The position numbers and the translations under genes are program-made. From Chitinispirillum alkaliphilum (GTDB lineage: Bacteria; Fibrobacterota; Chitinivibrionia; Chitinivibrionales; Chitinispirillaceae): 64,000 bases of DNA. This document shows positions 17,706 through 27,647 of this stretch, piece by piece. The DNA lies in assembly GCA_001045525.1 (NCBI GenBank), contig LDWW01000016.1, positions 27,899 through 91,898 of the forward strand, given 5' to 3'. The notes below the pieces were generated by a model, which was not told the DNA's origin, searched no databases, and saw only the letters and a program-made list of their open reading frames with translations. Position 1 is the first letter of the stretch, and each line of letters begins with the position of its first letter.

Positions 17706-19835
17706 ATGTCTACCACAACATTAACACAGAACCAACTCACAAAAATAGCATTGCTTCAATACGACACAGACTTTTCTCATCTGGAAAAGTTTATCCGTTC
17801 TGCAGAAAGCAAATATAATATAACTATAAAAAAACAGATACTTTCAATAGCAGATCAGCTTCATTGTGATATTGCGTTGGTGTTTTTCGATTTGAAGGGT
17901 GAATTAACTTCATTTAAAAGAGATATAGCCCGGCTAAAGTTTGACAAAAAGGTGGAGAAGGTGATTATTCTGACAGAGGCATCACAAAAGGAGGTTATTG
18001 AGCGAAATATCTCAGAACTACCCTGTGATGAGGTCCACTATCTGCCTATGCATACTGATCAGTTCGGGAAAATAATCGCTACCCATATTACCTCTGCCAT
18101 GATAGCGGATCATAAAAGCAAAGGAGATTTTAACAATGGCTCGATGTCTATTGGTGAAATTCTTGTTCATAATAAAGTAATCAATCCCTCTGAACTCAAA
18201 AAGGCCCTTAAGGTCCAGAAAACAAAAGGATCCCGACTGGGAGATATACTCGTGGAACTTGGTTTTATTGATGACGATCAAAAAATCAAATTCCTTTCAA
18301 GCCAGCTTGATACTCCTTTGGCCACCCCCAAACAATACTCAGCAGCGGATCTCAACATTGTCTCACTGGTCCCTGAGCACATAGCGAAAATGCATAAATG
18401 CATTGCTCTGGAAAAAGAAAATGGTAAGCTAACTGTTGCTATGGTTGATGTTCTCGATCTTCAGTTACTGGATAATCTCAGAGATATCACCGATCTTCAG
18501 ATCAACCCTATACTGGGCAAGCAAGATGACATAGAAACTTCAATCAAACGATACTATCAGGACATCTCCTCACACAAAGATGCATCTGAACTGATGGCAG
18601 ATCTTGACTCCAGTGTCGAATATGTTGCCAATAAGCAGGAAGAGATCAATCTTCAGGAGATGGAAGCGGCTGGTGCCGAACTTGGAATTATAAAACTTGT
18701 TAACATCATTATTACAAATGCAATCAGAGACAGGGCAAGCGATATCCACCTCGAACCCATGGAGAAAGAGCTGATAATCCGATACCGTATCGATGGCAAT
18801 CTCAGAAAAGTGATGTCTCCCCCTCACCATTCACACCAGGCAATTATCACACGGATAAAGATCCTTTCCAACCTTGACATAGCGGAGCGAAGACTTCCAC
18901 AAGATGGCCAAATGACAATTAAACTCGCCCAAAGGGAGGTCGATGTCCGTGTTTCTGTTCTTCCCACGCTATTTGGAGAAAAAGCTGTCTTGCGAATTCT
19001 CGATAAGGAGTCTTTCAACAAGAGCATATCAAACCTGGGTTTTACTCCCCGAAATGAAAAAATATTTAAAGAGCAGATAAACAAACCATACGGTATGGTG
19101 ATTGTAACCGGACCAACCGGAAGTGGGAAATCCACTACCCTTTACAGCGCATTGCAGTGTACTAAAAGTGTTGCCCGCAACATCATCACAGTAGAGGACC
19201 CGGTGGAATACCATATGGATGGAATAAATCAGGTTAATGTCAACAGTAAAATTGGACTTACTTTCGCTTCTGCTCTGAGATCAATTTTACGTCAGGATCC
19301 CGATATCGTTTTAGTCGGAGAAATAAGGGATGAAGAAACTGCAGATATTGCAATAAAAATGGCTCTTACCGGTCATTTGGTGTTCTCAACCCTGCACACA
19401 AATGATGCAGCAAGTTCTGTAGCCCGATTTGTGGATATAGGAATACCCCCTCTTTTACTCGGATCTTCGCTAAACCTTATAATTGCTCAGAGACTTGTAA
19501 GAAGAATCTGCACTAAATGCAAATATTCCTATAAACCCGACCCTGAATTGCTCGACACCCTAAATATTTCCCCTCAACCTGCCTTGTCGCTATACAAAGG
19601 AGATGGGTGCGTTGTTTGCAACGGAAGTGGCTATATGAGCAGGATCGGGATTTTTGAAATGCTGAAGGTATCAAAGGACATACGAAAACTAATCCTTAGG
19701 AATGCATCTACCATGGAAATACAAACGCTGGCTCAAAAGGAAGGTATGCAATCTCTGCGCAAAGCTGGCCTGGAGCTTGCATTCGGCGGTCAAACCACTA
19801 TAGAGGAGGTTATCGCTGCCACAACTGATATCTGA
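17706..19835 (+). CDS. pilB: Pilus extension ATPase PilB with N-terminal receiver-like domain
   Basis: 709-residue assembly ATPase, longer than the usual 560-580. Residues 10-135 look like a degenerate CheY-like fold (KIALLQYD, DIALVFFDL, KVEKVIILTE, DEVHYLPMHTDQFGKII). Residues 145-290 are a MshEN/GspE N-terminal domain (SIGEILVHNKVINPSELKKA), which in relatives binds cyclic di-GMP. The ATPase core has Walker A GPTGSGKSTTL (469-479), the Asp box ITVEDPVEYH, Walker B LRQDPDIVLVGEIRD and a zinc tetracysteine motif CTKCKYSY ... GCVVCNGSGY. It closes the operon. Confidence 0.92.
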   Translation: MSTTTLTQNQLTKIALLQYDTDFSHLEKFIRSAESKYNITIKKQILSIADQLHCDIALVFFDLKGELTSFKRDIARLKFDKKVEKVIILTEASQKEVIERNISELPCDEVHYLPMHTDQFGKIIATHITSAMIADHKSKGDFNNGSMSIGEILVHNKVINPSELKKALKVQKTKGSRLGDILVELGFIDDDQKIKFLSSQLDTPLATPKQYSAADLNIVSLVPEHIAKMHKCIALEKENGKLTVAMVDVLDLQLLDNLRDITDLQINPILGKQDDIETSIKRYYQDISSHKDASELMADLDSSVEYVANKQEEINLQEMEAAGAELGIIKLVNIIITNAIRDRASDIHLEPMEKELIIRYRIDGNLRKVMSPPHHSHQAIITRIKILSNLDIAERRLPQDGQMTIKLAQREVDVRVSVLPTLFGEKAVLRILDKESFNKSISNLGFTPRNEKIFKEQINKPYGMVIVTGPTGSGKSTTLYSALQCTKSVARNIITVEDPVEYHMDGINQVNVNSKIGLTFASALRSILRQDPDIVLVGEIRDEETADIAIKMALTGHLVFSTLHTNDAASSVARFVDIGIPPLLLGSSLNLIIAQRLVRRICTKCKYSYKPDPELLDTLNISPQPALSLYKGDGCVVCNGSGYMSRIGIFEMLKVSKDIRKLILRNASTMEIQTLAQKEGMQSLRKAGLELAFGGQTTIEEVIAATTDI

Positions 19836-19887
19836 ATCTGCTAATCTCACATACGTTTTGCTGCAGTAAGAAATTATCCACCCTTAT

Positions 19888-19929
19888 TCGAGTCGCTAAT
19901 GCAAGGTACCCCAACCGTTAGCGACTCGA
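19888..19929. repeat. 12-bp inverted repeat after the pilus operon
   Basis: tcgagtcgctaa (19888-19899) is repeated in inverse at 19918-19929 with an 18-base spacer. It lies 53 bp after the pilB stop. There is no T-run, so a Rho-independent terminator is doubtful; it could be a transcript-end stabiliser or a small mobile remnant. A single TTATCCACC next to it resembles a DnaA box but stands alone. Confidence 0.5.
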
Positions 19930-20073
19930 GTGCGCTCCGCAACAGAAATAAACAGTACAGGTCTGTTTGGTATTTTCTGCTCTTAGACAGGATAAAAACA
20001 TGAATATGGCGATTATTTAATTTATATTTTAAATTCTGCAACAATTTTCAGAACATATCGGGGCATGTAATCT

Positions 20074-21027
20074 GTGAGAATACTCAAACCAAAAGCCTAT
20101 TATCGCACAGCCAGGGGAGTTTTTAGCAATTTAGTTTCAGGTGAACACGCTTATCCTTTCTATGCCTCATTTAAACTCACCTCTCGATGCCATTTTGGAT
20201 GTCCATTTTGCAATGTCAAAAAAAATCCGATCCCAGATCTTTCAACAGAGGAGATCAAAACCATCCTTGCCAACCTTTCTGAGTCTTCTGTTTTGATGAC
20301 CAGCTTTGAAGGAGGGGAACCGCTGCTGAGACCAGACATTGAGGAGCTGCTTGATTTCGCCGGGACATGCGACTTTTATCTGCTCTTTACCACAAGTGTT
20401 AAAAACCTGACCGATTACCCACTTGAACGTTATGCAAAACACATCGATTTTCTGCATGTCTCTATAGATGAAGGGCATGATAACCTTGAGCTTTTCGAGT
20501 CCCTTGACTTTCTGAGTTCGTTGCCTTTGCAAGTTTCTGTGCAAACTGTAGTTACTGCTGACACCATAGACAATTTAGAGCAAAAATTGAAAAAATGCGC
20601 TGAGTCCGGTGCCAACATTGTAGTTATTCCTGCTGCACGAATGGACAATGCTCAGGATTGTTTTCCCGACATGAATTTACTTGAGAAAAAACTCAAAGAT
20701 CTAAGAAAACAATTCCCCAACACGATTCATACTCCTGTTGGTTTTTTTGATGCCTGGAGAAAAGGGAAGTGTTCAAGTGCATCTGTAATTATCGCACCCG
20801 ATGGAAAACTTTTTTATCCCTGTCACATTCTGGGATCGAAAGGTGCAGATCTTAAACATGAGTCACTCTCCTCATGGGTCAAAACCGAACAAGCTAAACA
20901 ATTAAGAAACAGAATGAAAGAGTGCGAAAGAAACTGCGGTTGGTACCAGTACTACTCTATTTCTTCATATACATCTTTTGGATCTGTAATCGAATCTTTG
21001 AGACCAGTTCTGTTTCCAAAAAAATGA
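20074..21027 (+). CDS. Radical SAM protein with SPASM-like C-terminus
   Basis: 317 residues starting with GTG at 20074; the nearest upstream ATG is closed by a stop. The radical SAM Cx3Cx2C motif is CHFGCPFC near residue 38-45, and EGGEPLLRP is the SAM-binding GGE motif. The C-terminus has scattered cysteines (KCSSASV, FYPCHI, KECERNCGWYQ) compatible with an auxiliary Fe-S site. The family resembles generic MoaA/HpnH-like enzymes; substrate unknown. The preceding 240 bp hold an inverted repeat and no clear partner gene. Confidence 0.75.
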   Translation: MRILKPKAYYRTARGVFSNLVSGEHAYPFYASFKLTSRCHFGCPFCNVKKNPIPDLSTEEIKTILANLSESSVLMTSFEGGEPLLRPDIEELLDFAGTCDFYLLFTTSVKNLTDYPLERYAKHIDFLHVSIDEGHDNLELFESLDFLSSLPLQVSVQTVVTADTIDNLEQKLKKCAESGANIVVIPAARMDNAQDCFPDMNLLEKKLKDLRKQFPNTIHTPVGFFDAWRKGKCSSASVIIAPDGKLFYPCHILGSKGADLKHESLSSWVKTEQAKQLRNRMKECERNCGWYQYYSISSYTSFGSVIESLRPVLFPKK

Positions 21028-21100
21028 TGGTATACTCAATTTCATTTCACAAGCAAGACTTATGTCAGTAATCTGTTTATCAAATTTCAACCAGGGATAA

Positions 21101-21634
21101 ATGATGTTCACACAGAAACCAACTATCGGAGTTGTGGGTGCAAATGAAACCACTTCACAACAACTCCAAAGTGCATTTGAACTTGGAGAACATATTGCTG
21201 CACGGGGTGCGTTGCTTGTTTGCGGAGGTAAAGGCGGAATAATGGAAGCCGCAAGCAAAGGGGCAAGTTCAAACAATGGCACCGTAATAGGCATACTCCC
21301 CAGCACAGATAAAGCAGAGGCGAACCCCTATGTGACTATTGCAATTCCCACCGGACTCGGTATAGCCAGAAATGCACTTGTTGTGCATTCATCAGATGTA
21401 TTGATTGCCTTTCCCGGGCTATACGGAACTCTCAGCGAAATAGCCATTGCACTTGCTTTGAAAAAAACCGTAATTTGTATGCCGGGAGCATGGGATTTGA
21501 AAAAAATAGCCCCTGTTGACACAGGCATTTTCAAAGAAGCTTCCGATGCAAGGCAGGCAATTGGACTTGCGCTAACTGCCCTGAGCAGCAAGGATAATTC
21601 AGAAGATTTCGATCCTAACGCTTTGCCGTTTTAG
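21101..21634 (+). CDS. TIGR00725/LOG-like Rossmann-fold protein
   Basis: 177 residues. Rossmann-like start IGVVGANE, then LLVCGGKGGIMEAASKGA (GGxGGxM-type nucleotide motif) and FPGLYGTLSEIAIAL, which replaces the PGGxGTxxE motif of cytokinin-activating LOG proteins. This matches the TIGR00725 group of SLOG-superfamily proteins, whose substrate is not settled. AGGGA precedes the ATG at 21101; the second ATG (21104) is equally possible. A terminator-like hairpin follows. Confidence 0.75.
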   Translation: MMFTQKPTIGVVGANETTSQQLQSAFELGEHIAARGALLVCGGKGGIMEAASKGASSNNGTVIGILPSTDKAEANPYVTIAIPTGLGIARNALVVHSSDVLIAFPGLYGTLSEIAIALALKKTVICMPGAWDLKKIAPVDTGIFKEASDARQAIGLALTALSSKDNSEDFDPNALPF

Positions 21635-21663
21635 CATTAATTAAGGTTAAATTAAAGTCAGAG

Positions 21664-21699
21664 AACAGGCCGGTACCAAATAAGATGCCGGCCTGTTTT
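21664..21699 (+). terminator. Rho-independent terminator-like hairpin
   Basis: aacaggccgg (21664-21673) pairs with 21688-21697 around a 14-base loop and is followed by TT, giving a four-T run at 21696-21699. It sits 30 bp after the LOG-like gene stop and before the minus-strand ORFs, consistent with ending the plus-strand unit. Confidence 0.65.
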
Positions 21700-21716
21700 G
21701 TCCGGACCCCAAGTTG

Positions 21717-22224
21717 TCACAGATCAATCCTGTGATTCTTTACTTCAGAAGATATAAATGGTGTAAGTGCGTAAGGAATAGATTCAATTGATTCAAATCC
21801 ACCCGGCACCTCATCCCCATTTCCGGCATATCCCAAATTATTGAAATAAACAGGCTGATTCAGTTTCAATATCCAGAGAAGATAGTCCATATCCTGGCTG
21901 AATTCCCCTCTGGAAATACTTTTATTAAGTTCAAGAAAGTACATAAGATCCTCAACCTGCCACTTCAGATGGCTCCCGAAGAGTGAACGGATTAAGTATA
22001 GCCGATTCATTTACGCTGATAAATTTCTGAATATGGCCGGAGTCAAAATCCTGAATCCATGCCACCACTTCATTCCCCTCAAAATAACTCCCAGCAATTT
22101 CTTCAAAAGTCATAGAATGAAACACCGAGGCAGATAAAATAGCTATCTGTTTGAGTCTCAGTTGTGGAATTGCAACTGTGATGTAGTGATCTATAGCTTC
22201 AGTACACACAAGGGACACCCACAC
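21717..22224 (-). pseudogene. Uncertain small locus: two overlapping reading frames, possibly one frameshifted gene
   Basis: One frame runs 22224-21952 (90 residues, MWVSLVCTEAIDHYITVA...), and a second, in another frame, runs 22010-21717 (97 residues, ...LKWQVEDLMYFLELNKS...). Neither has a clear ribosome-binding site, and neither matches a family I know. Together they read like a protein of about 165 residues whose frame changes near 21970-22010, but two small genes or no gene at all are also possible. They lie downstream of the FGE-like lipoprotein gene on the same strand after a 253-bp gap. Confidence 0.35.
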
Positions 22225-22477
22225 GCTTAAACCATTGCATTTAACAAGTTTGCAGGGTGCCCGCGCTTATTTTTTTTAGATCAATACAACAACTGAAATG
22301 TTAACGCAGGTAATTACAGAAGAGCCCTTTGGAAGATCTTCGAAGAAACAATATGAAGCTTATTTTCTGATTTTTTGGTCCGCCATTTTTCCCCAACCCT
22401 GCTTATTTCCTTGCCTGCCATATCCTTCTTCTGTAGTCAACAAAACAGGCTAGTGACAAAACAGCGACAGAAAATCT

Positions 22478-23305
22478 TTAATTTACTTTTACACACCTGA
22501 AGCCAAGTGCATAATAGCTGTAGTCAGGTGCATTGTGCGTTCTGTAAGCAACTCTTAAAAATGGGGCAATGTTATGCCAGCTGCCCCCGCGCATAACTTT
22601 AAACACGCCATCCTCTGGCCCTGTCGGATCATTTTTGACTTCACTGCTATAACCGGCAAACCAATCATTACACCACTCCCAAACATTCCCCGCCATATCA
22701 TGAAGTCCCCAGGCATTTGGTTTTTTCTCTGCAACAGGCCTGGTTGTCTGAAGAGAATTCTGAATGTACCACACATACTCCTCATCCATTTCATCTCCCC
22801 AGAAAAACTGCTCCGTAGCCCCTGCACGGGCAGCAAACTCCCATTCCGCTTCTGTAGGGAGCCTGTACCCCCGCGCCTCATATCTTATGACAAGATTCTC
22901 AAGGCTGATTGCCCTGCCGGTGGAATCAAAAAGTGCATCAGTGTAAACATACACAGTATCCAGATTATGCATTTTGCTCCTTGCATTACAGTACAGTACA
23001 GCATCATACCAAGTGACCATTTCAACCGGATGACTCATGTTGCCGGCAAAGTGGGATGGATTTCTCCCCATCACCGTCTTGAAATTTTCCTGAGTGACAG
23101 GAACCGTATCGATCCAGAAATCATAGGTAAACCTCACCTCATGAGCCGGACCGGTATTCGCATGTACCCTGTTATCACCCATGGTAAAACTGGTCCCTGC
23201 AGAACGAATCAAAACCATATTCTCCGGGTCCCTGGTACAACTGTTTAAAAGAAAAACAACTGCAACGGCTGCCAGCACAATGAATGAGTTCTTCCTTTTC
23301 TGCAT
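22478..23305 (-). CDS. Formylglycine-generating-enzyme-fold lipoprotein
   Basis: 275 residues. Lipoprotein signal MQKRKNSFIVLAAVAVVFLL with lipobox LNSC. The rest is an FGE-sulfatase (SUMF1) domain: MVLIRSAGTSFTMGD, WIDTVPVTQENFKTV, NPVEMVTWYDA-like HPVEMVTWYDAVLYC, YRLPTEAEWEFAARAG, GNVWEWCNDWF, RGGSWHN and ALGFRCVKVN. The catalytic cysteine pair of true formylglycine-generating enzymes is not visible in the GGSW-GFRC interval. So a non-enzymatic or different role is more likely. Known lipoproteins of this fold include GldJ/GldK of type IX secretion, but those are longer. Confidence 0.82.
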   Translation of the reverse strand: MQKRKNSFIVLAAVAVVFLLNSCTRDPENMVLIRSAGTSFTMGDNRVHANTGPAHEVRFTYDFWIDTVPVTQENFKTVMGRNPSHFAGNMSHPVEMVTWYDAVLYCNARSKMHNLDTVYVYTDALFDSTGRAISLENLVIRYEARGYRLPTEAEWEFAARAGATEQFFWGDEMDEEYVWYIQNSLQTTRPVAEKKPNAWGLHDMAGNVWEWCNDWFAGYSSEVKNDPTGPEDGVFKVMRGGSWHNIAPFLRVAYRTHNAPDYSYYALGFRCVKVN

Positions 23306-23471
23306 CTAAAAAACCTTTCATCACATGATTCTAAACGGTTGAATGTGTACTACATAAAACTATAACACTCCCCGGAATGTTTCAAACATTATAATATACT
23401 GTATCGTGACCATATGTTCAGGATTTCCATACTCCTCTGCCGAAAGCAGTGAAAATTTTTGCAAAAAAAAA

Positions 23472-23510
23472 CAGCCCGGCATACAAACGCTACACCGGAC
23501 TGAAAAAAAA
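23472..23510 (-). terminator. Rho-independent terminator of clpB
   Basis: Read on the minus strand, CAGTCCGG (23502-23495) pairs with CCGGGCTG (23479-23472) with one U-G pair, followed by a run of nine T. It lies 34 bp after the clpB stop, a normal distance for an intrinsic terminator. Confidence 0.8.
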
Positions 23511-23535
23511 CGGTCCTTAAAAGCCTCTCTCTGAT

Positions 23536-26115
23536 TCAGGTTATGGTAAACTCCAGTTTATCTTTCCATCCCGTTACTTTTACACTTTGCTCCCCTGTCA
23601 CTTCACCTCCGATAATCATTTTTGACAGAGGAATCTCAATTTCCCGCTGAATAACCCTTTTCAGAGGCCTCGCTCCGTACACCGGATCATACCCCTTTTC
23701 CGAAATGAGATCTTTAGCACTGTCTTCAACCTCGAGCCTGAGGTTAAGATCAACTAACCTTTGCTCCAACTGTTTCAACTGAATGGATACGATATCCCTT
23801 ATATGTTCCCTGCCCAGCGAATGAAAGACAACCACCTCATCAATGCGGTTTAAAAACTCGGGCCTGAACACTTTCCTAAGGTCATCCATAACTTTGTTGC
23901 GCATGGTTTCGTATTCCGCTCCCGTATTTTCTGTAATGGCCTGTGACCCTATGTTTGATGTCATAATTATTATAGTGTTTTTGAAACTGACCACCCGGCC
24001 CTGACTATCTGTTACCCTTCCGTCATCAAGGATCTGCAGTAGTATATTAAAAACATCGGGATGCGCTTTTTCTATTTCGTCAAACAATATTACAGAATAG
24101 GGGCGCCTCCTCACAGCTTCTGTCAACTGCCCGCCTTCTTCATAGCCTACATACCCGGGGGGCGCTCCAACCAAACGGGAAACTGCAAACTTCTCCATAT
24201 ATTCCGACATGTCTATTCTTATCATCGCCCTTTCATCATCAAAGAGATTGAATGCAAGGGAACGGGCCAGTTCTGTTTTACCCACTCCGGTAGGCCCCAG
24301 AAAAATAAAGCTTCCGATAGGTCTGTCAGGATCCTTAAGCCCCGCTCTTGCCCTCAGGACAGCATCCGATACAGCATCTACCGCTTCATTCTGACCAACG
24401 ACTCTCCTGTGAAGATGTTCAGATAGTGTTAGGAGTTTCTCCCTCTCCCCCTGCACAAGCCTGCTTAGTGGAATATTTGTCCAACGGCTGATTATCTCTG
24501 CAATATCCTCTTCAGTGACCTCTTCCTTCAACAAACGATTCTCCTCTTCATCTGTCTTAAGTGAGGCTTCTGCTTCATGCTGCCGGGTTTCAAGCTGAGG
24601 GATTTTCCCGTGCCGCAACTCCGCAGCCCTGCTAAGGTCATAATCCCTTTCAGCCCTTTCAAGTTCAAATCGCGCTTCATCAATCTGCTCCCGCAGGTGC
24701 TGAAGTGTAACGAGTTTGGATTTTTCCGATTCCCATCTGCTTTTGAGCACATTCACAACATCCCTTACATCCCCCAACTGAGCCTGAAGCTTGGAGAGCT
24801 TCTCCTTGGACGATTTGTCTCTCTCTTTTTTAAGCCCCTCTATTTCGATTTCAAGCTGCATCTGCCTGCGCATTGCTTCATCCAGTTCAACAGGGCTACT
24901 ATCCATTTCTGTGCGCAGCTTGGCAGCCGCCTCATCGATAAGATCTATTGCCTTATCGGGCAGAAACCGCTCCGTTATATAACGATCAGAAAGAACCGCA
25001 GCTGAAACCAAAGCTGAATCTCTGATCTTTATCCCATGATGTATCTCATATCGTTCCCTTAATCCCCGCAGTATGGAAATTGTATCCTCAACAGAGGGCT
25101 CCCCTATCAGCACAGTTTGGAATCTTCGCTCCAGCGCTTTGTCTTTCTCTATATGTTTGCGGTATTCATCGAGGGTGGTTGCACCAATAGCATGCAGTTC
25201 CCCTCTGGCAAGCATAGGTTTGAGCATATTTCCCGCATCCATTGCACCTTCTGCTGCACCAGCCCCCACCACAGTATGAAGTTCATCGATAAAAAGAATT
25301 GTATTTCCGCTCTCCGCTACCTCTTTGAGCACCGCTTTAAGACGTTCTTCAAACTCCCCCCTGAACTTTGCACCTGCAACCAAGGCCCCAAGATCCAAAC
25401 TGGCCACCTGACGACTCTTAAGCCCCTCCGGAACATCCCCCTTTACTATCCTTATGGCCAACCCCTCAACTATTGCAGTTTTACCCACGCCTGGATCACC
25501 GACCAGTACCGGATTGTTTTTTGTTCTCCTTGAGAGTATCTGCACCGTTCGCCTTATCTCCTCATCCCTTCCAATTACCGGATCAAGTTTTCCCTTTTTA
25601 GCAAGTTCAGTTAGATTTCTTGCATATTTTTCCAGTGCTCCAAATGTTGCTTCCGGCTCAGGAGAGGTAACCCGCTGCGCCCCCCGTATTCCCTGAAGAG
25701 CCTCAAGTGCGGTGGCAACCGTTATTCCAAGCCGTGAAGCAAAAACCCTGCATTCATCATCCTTATCGATGGAAGAGAGGAAAAGATGCTCCACACTTAT
25801 ATATTCATCCTTCATTCTGCCAGCAAGCCTTTTGGCCTCCGAGAGCACTGCACTCAATGCTCTTGAGGTATAGGTCTGAACTCCTTTTCCAGTTACAGAG
25901 GGGTATTTTTTCAAAAGCTCCAGAGCAACACTTTTGGCAGAGTCAACGGGAACAGAAAGTTTATTCAGCAATGCAGGCACTAAGCCATCCCGCTGTCCAA
26001 CAAGAACAGTGACCAGATGAAGCGGCACAAGTTCCTGATGATTCATCTCAACGGCAAGCTCATGTGCCTCGCTCAGAGCCTGCTGTGATTTGGTTGTAAG
26101 TTTTTCAATATCCAT
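23536..26115 (-). CDS. clpB: ATP-dependent chaperone ClpB
   Basis: Hexameric disaggregase of 859 residues, full family length. Clp_N repeats occupy about 1-145. The first AAA+ module has Walker A GDPGVGKT (206-213) and Walker B ILFIDELH (273-280). A coiled-coil middle domain spans about 405-525, which separates ClpB from ClpA/ClpC. The second AAA+ module has GPTGVGKTE (607-615), and the ClpB-type [21 protein letters not shown]-terminus follows. AAAGGAG precedes the start. No CIRCE operator is present upstream, so heat control, if any, is not HrcA-type by sequence. Confidence 0.97.
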   Translation of the reverse strand: MDIEKLTTKSQQALSEAHELAVEMNHQELVPLHLVTVLVGQRDGLVPALLNKLSVPVDSAKSVALELLKKYPSVTGKGVQTYTSRALSAVLSEAKRLAGRMKDEYISVEHLFLSSIDKDDECRVFASRLGITVATALEALQGIRGAQRVTSPEPEATFGALEKYARNLTELAKKGKLDPVIGRDEEIRRTVQILSRRTKNNPVLVGDPGVGKTAIVEGLAIRIVKGDVPEGLKSRQVASLDLGALVAGAKFRGEFEERLKAVLKEVAESGNTILFIDELHTVVGAGAAEGAMDAGNMLKPMLARGELHAIGATTLDEYRKHIEKDKALERRFQTVLIGEPSVEDTISILRGLRERYEIHHGIKIRDSALVSAAVLSDRYITERFLPDKAIDLIDEAAAKLRTEMDSSPVELDEAMRRQMQLEIEIEGLKKERDKSSKEKLSKLQAQLGDVRDVVNVLKSRWESEKSKLVTLQHLREQIDEARFELERAERDYDLSRAAELRHGKIPQLETRQHEAEASLKTDEEENRLLKEEVTEEDIAEIISRWTNIPLSRLVQGEREKLLTLSEHLHRRVVGQNEAVDAVSDAVLRARAGLKDPDRPIGSFIFLGPTGVGKTELARSLAFNLFDDERAMIRIDMSEYMEKFAVSRLVGAPPGYVGYEEGGQLTEAVRRRPYSVILFDEIEKAHPDVFNILLQILDDGRVTDSQGRVVSFKNTIIIMTSNIGSQAITENTGAEYETMRNKVMDDLRKVFRPEFLNRIDEVVVFHSLGREHIRDIVSIQLKQLEQRLVDLNLRLEVEDSAKDLISEKGYDPVYGARPLKRVIQREIEIPLSKMIIGGEVTGEQSVKVTGWKDKLEFTIT

Positions 26116-26494
26116 AATTATCTCCTTTGTTACTTTTCAACCCACGTCAGAAAAGCAAAAGACATGCCACTTAACAGATCTTCACCTATTTCATTACCAC
26201 AAAAGAAGTTATGGTAATCACCCGTTACAAAAAACTACAACTGAAAAGCGTTATCGATTCAATATGAAACACACCGTTATCTTTCACTCATATGCAATCT
26301 TTTCCCCTTTATGCAACGGGTTTGACACAGTACCAAAGAAGATTTTCTCTTGACCAAAAACCATTTGAAAACATCTGGCTCTTTATGGTACAATCATAAT
26401 ATTCCTTTGAAACTTGCACCGGAAGGTTTAAATTTCTATATTATGGGACTTTTCCGAAACAAAGGATAACATAAAAAAGAGGTATAGAGTATTT
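26116..26494. other. Divergent intergenic region between clpB and the sigma gene
   Basis: 379 bp with no convincing gene. It contains the clpB ribosome-binding site next to 26116, one good vegetative-type promoter for the sigma gene (26365-26394), and otherwise AT-rich sequence. I looked for a CIRCE inverted repeat and found none. Confidence 0.6.
26365..26394 (+). promoter_or_regulatory. Sigma70-type promoter for the primary sigma gene
   Basis: TTGAAA at 26365-26370 and TACAAT at 26389-26394 with an 18-bp spacer. This predicts a transcript start near 26401 and a leader of about 95 bases before the sigma start codon. Sequence match only. Confidence 0.5.
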
Positions 26495-27343
26495 ATGGAA
26501 AAAACCAATTTTCTCCCAGATGATAGCTCTCTGGCGCTGTATCTCAAGGGTATCGGGAAAAATCGGACACTGACTTTGGAGGAGGAATCTAAACTTGCAG
26601 TCAGAATTCGTAATGATGATCGCAAAGCGCTTGAAACACTGGTGAAAGCGAATCTTAGATTTGTTGTCAGTGTAGCCAGAAATTATCAAAACCAGGGACT
26701 GCCCTTGAGTGATCTTATCAATGAAGGGAATCTCGGGCTTATCAGAGCCGCCAAGAGGTTTGATGAAAAGAAAAACTTTAAATTCATCTCTTATGCCGTA
26801 TGGTGGATCAGACAAGCGATACTTCAGGCCCTGGCAGAACAGTCCAGGATCATAAAGCTGCCACTCAACAGGGTTGGTACAATCCACAAAATCGGTAAAA
26901 CCCAAAGCAGACTGGAACAAAAATTCAGACGTATGCCCGGCACCGAAGAGATCGCAAATGAACTTTCCATAGACGAATCAGAGGTACAGGAAACCGTCAA
27001 GATAGGCAATTCCCATATGTCTTTGGATGCACCACTCCAGAGCGGAGAGGATTCAAAACTTTTAGACCTTCTGAGAGATGACAGACAGGAACTTCCCGAT
27101 GAGGAACTGATGGGGTTATCTCTCCATGAAGAGATAAACAAAACTCTTGACACTCTCAACGAGCGGGAAAAGGAAGTTGTCAGACTCTATTTCGGCATAG
27201 GCGAGGAAACATCACACACACTTGAAGAGATAGGGGTAAGATTCAATCTCACAAGGGAGCGAGCCCGCCAGATTAAAGAAAAAGCACTGAAACGACTCAA
27301 ACACTCCTCCCGAAGCAAAAGACTCTTAGCCTACAGGAGATAA
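26495..27343 (+). CDS. rpoD: Primary RNA polymerase sigma factor, short RpoD type
   Basis: 282 residues with sigma70 regions 1.2 to 4.2 but no region 1.1, as in Bacteroidetes and related phyla. Region 1.2 is SSLALYLKGIG, region 2 has NLRFVVSVARNYQNQGLPLSDLINEGNLGLIRAAKRFD and the -10-reading YAVWWIRQAI, region 3 RLPLNRV-like IKLPLNRVGTIHKIGK, and region 4.2 TLEEIGVRFNLTRERARQIKEKALKRLK. The full set of primary-sigma signatures argues against a stationary-phase paralogue, though that cannot be excluded from one gene. Confidence 0.88.
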   Translation: MEKTNFLPDDSSLALYLKGIGKNRTLTLEEESKLAVRIRNDDRKALETLVKANLRFVVSVARNYQNQGLPLSDLINEGNLGLIRAAKRFDEKKNFKFISYAVWWIRQAILQALAEQSRIIKLPLNRVGTIHKIGKTQSRLEQKFRRMPGTEEIANELSIDESEVQETVKIGNSHMSLDAPLQSGEDSKLLDLLRDDRQELPDEELMGLSLHEEINKTLDTLNEREKEVVRLYFGIGEETSHTLEEIGVRFNLTRERARQIKEKALKRLKHSSRSKRLLAYRR

Positions 27344-27647
27344 TTACAATCCTAATCTCTGTGTAAGCAAAACAGGCTTATGAGGGAAAACGATGCCTTC
27401 ATTCCCCATAAGCCTCTTAGTCTACCGGAAAATCCCCTTTCCTCATGAGTGATTAATCGAATTCATTTAAATTATATTACCACCTCCGGCCCGGTTTGGG
27501 ACCATTTGCGTGATTTGAATTTCGATGGAATATGCAGATGACTGCAAACACAAAAACGGCCTTGATTCATTTCAATCAAGGCCGTTTTAAGTTTGATTAC
27601 CCGACTGATCAGGCCGGGTAATTTACAGTTATTTGAAATCAGAAGAA
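27344..27647. other. Convergent intergenic region between sigma gene and gyrA
   Basis: 304 bp without a gene. It holds a bulged hairpin at 27374-27415 (aggcttatg pairing with cataagcct) shortly after the sigma gene and a strong symmetrical hairpin at 27553-27588. The rest is unremarkable AT-rich sequence. Confidence 0.6.
27553..27588. terminator. Bidirectional terminator between sigma gene and gyrA
   Basis: A 15-bp perfect stem, aaaacggccttgatt at 27553-27567 with 27574-27588, and a 6-base loop. Both strands give a T-run at the 3' side, and the hairpin is 60 bp beyond the gyrA stop, so it probably ends both converging units. Confidence 0.8.

Noticed and set aside
19873..19881. TTATCCACC as a DnaA box / origin signal
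   Set aside because: A single imperfect box without a cluster or AT-rich unwinding region nearby.
22574..23248. 224-codon open frame opposite the FGE-like lipoprotein
   Set aside because: Shadow of a clearly homologous gene on the other strand.
26116..26494. CIRCE heat-shock operator for clpB
   Set aside because: No TTAGCACTC-type inverted repeat found.
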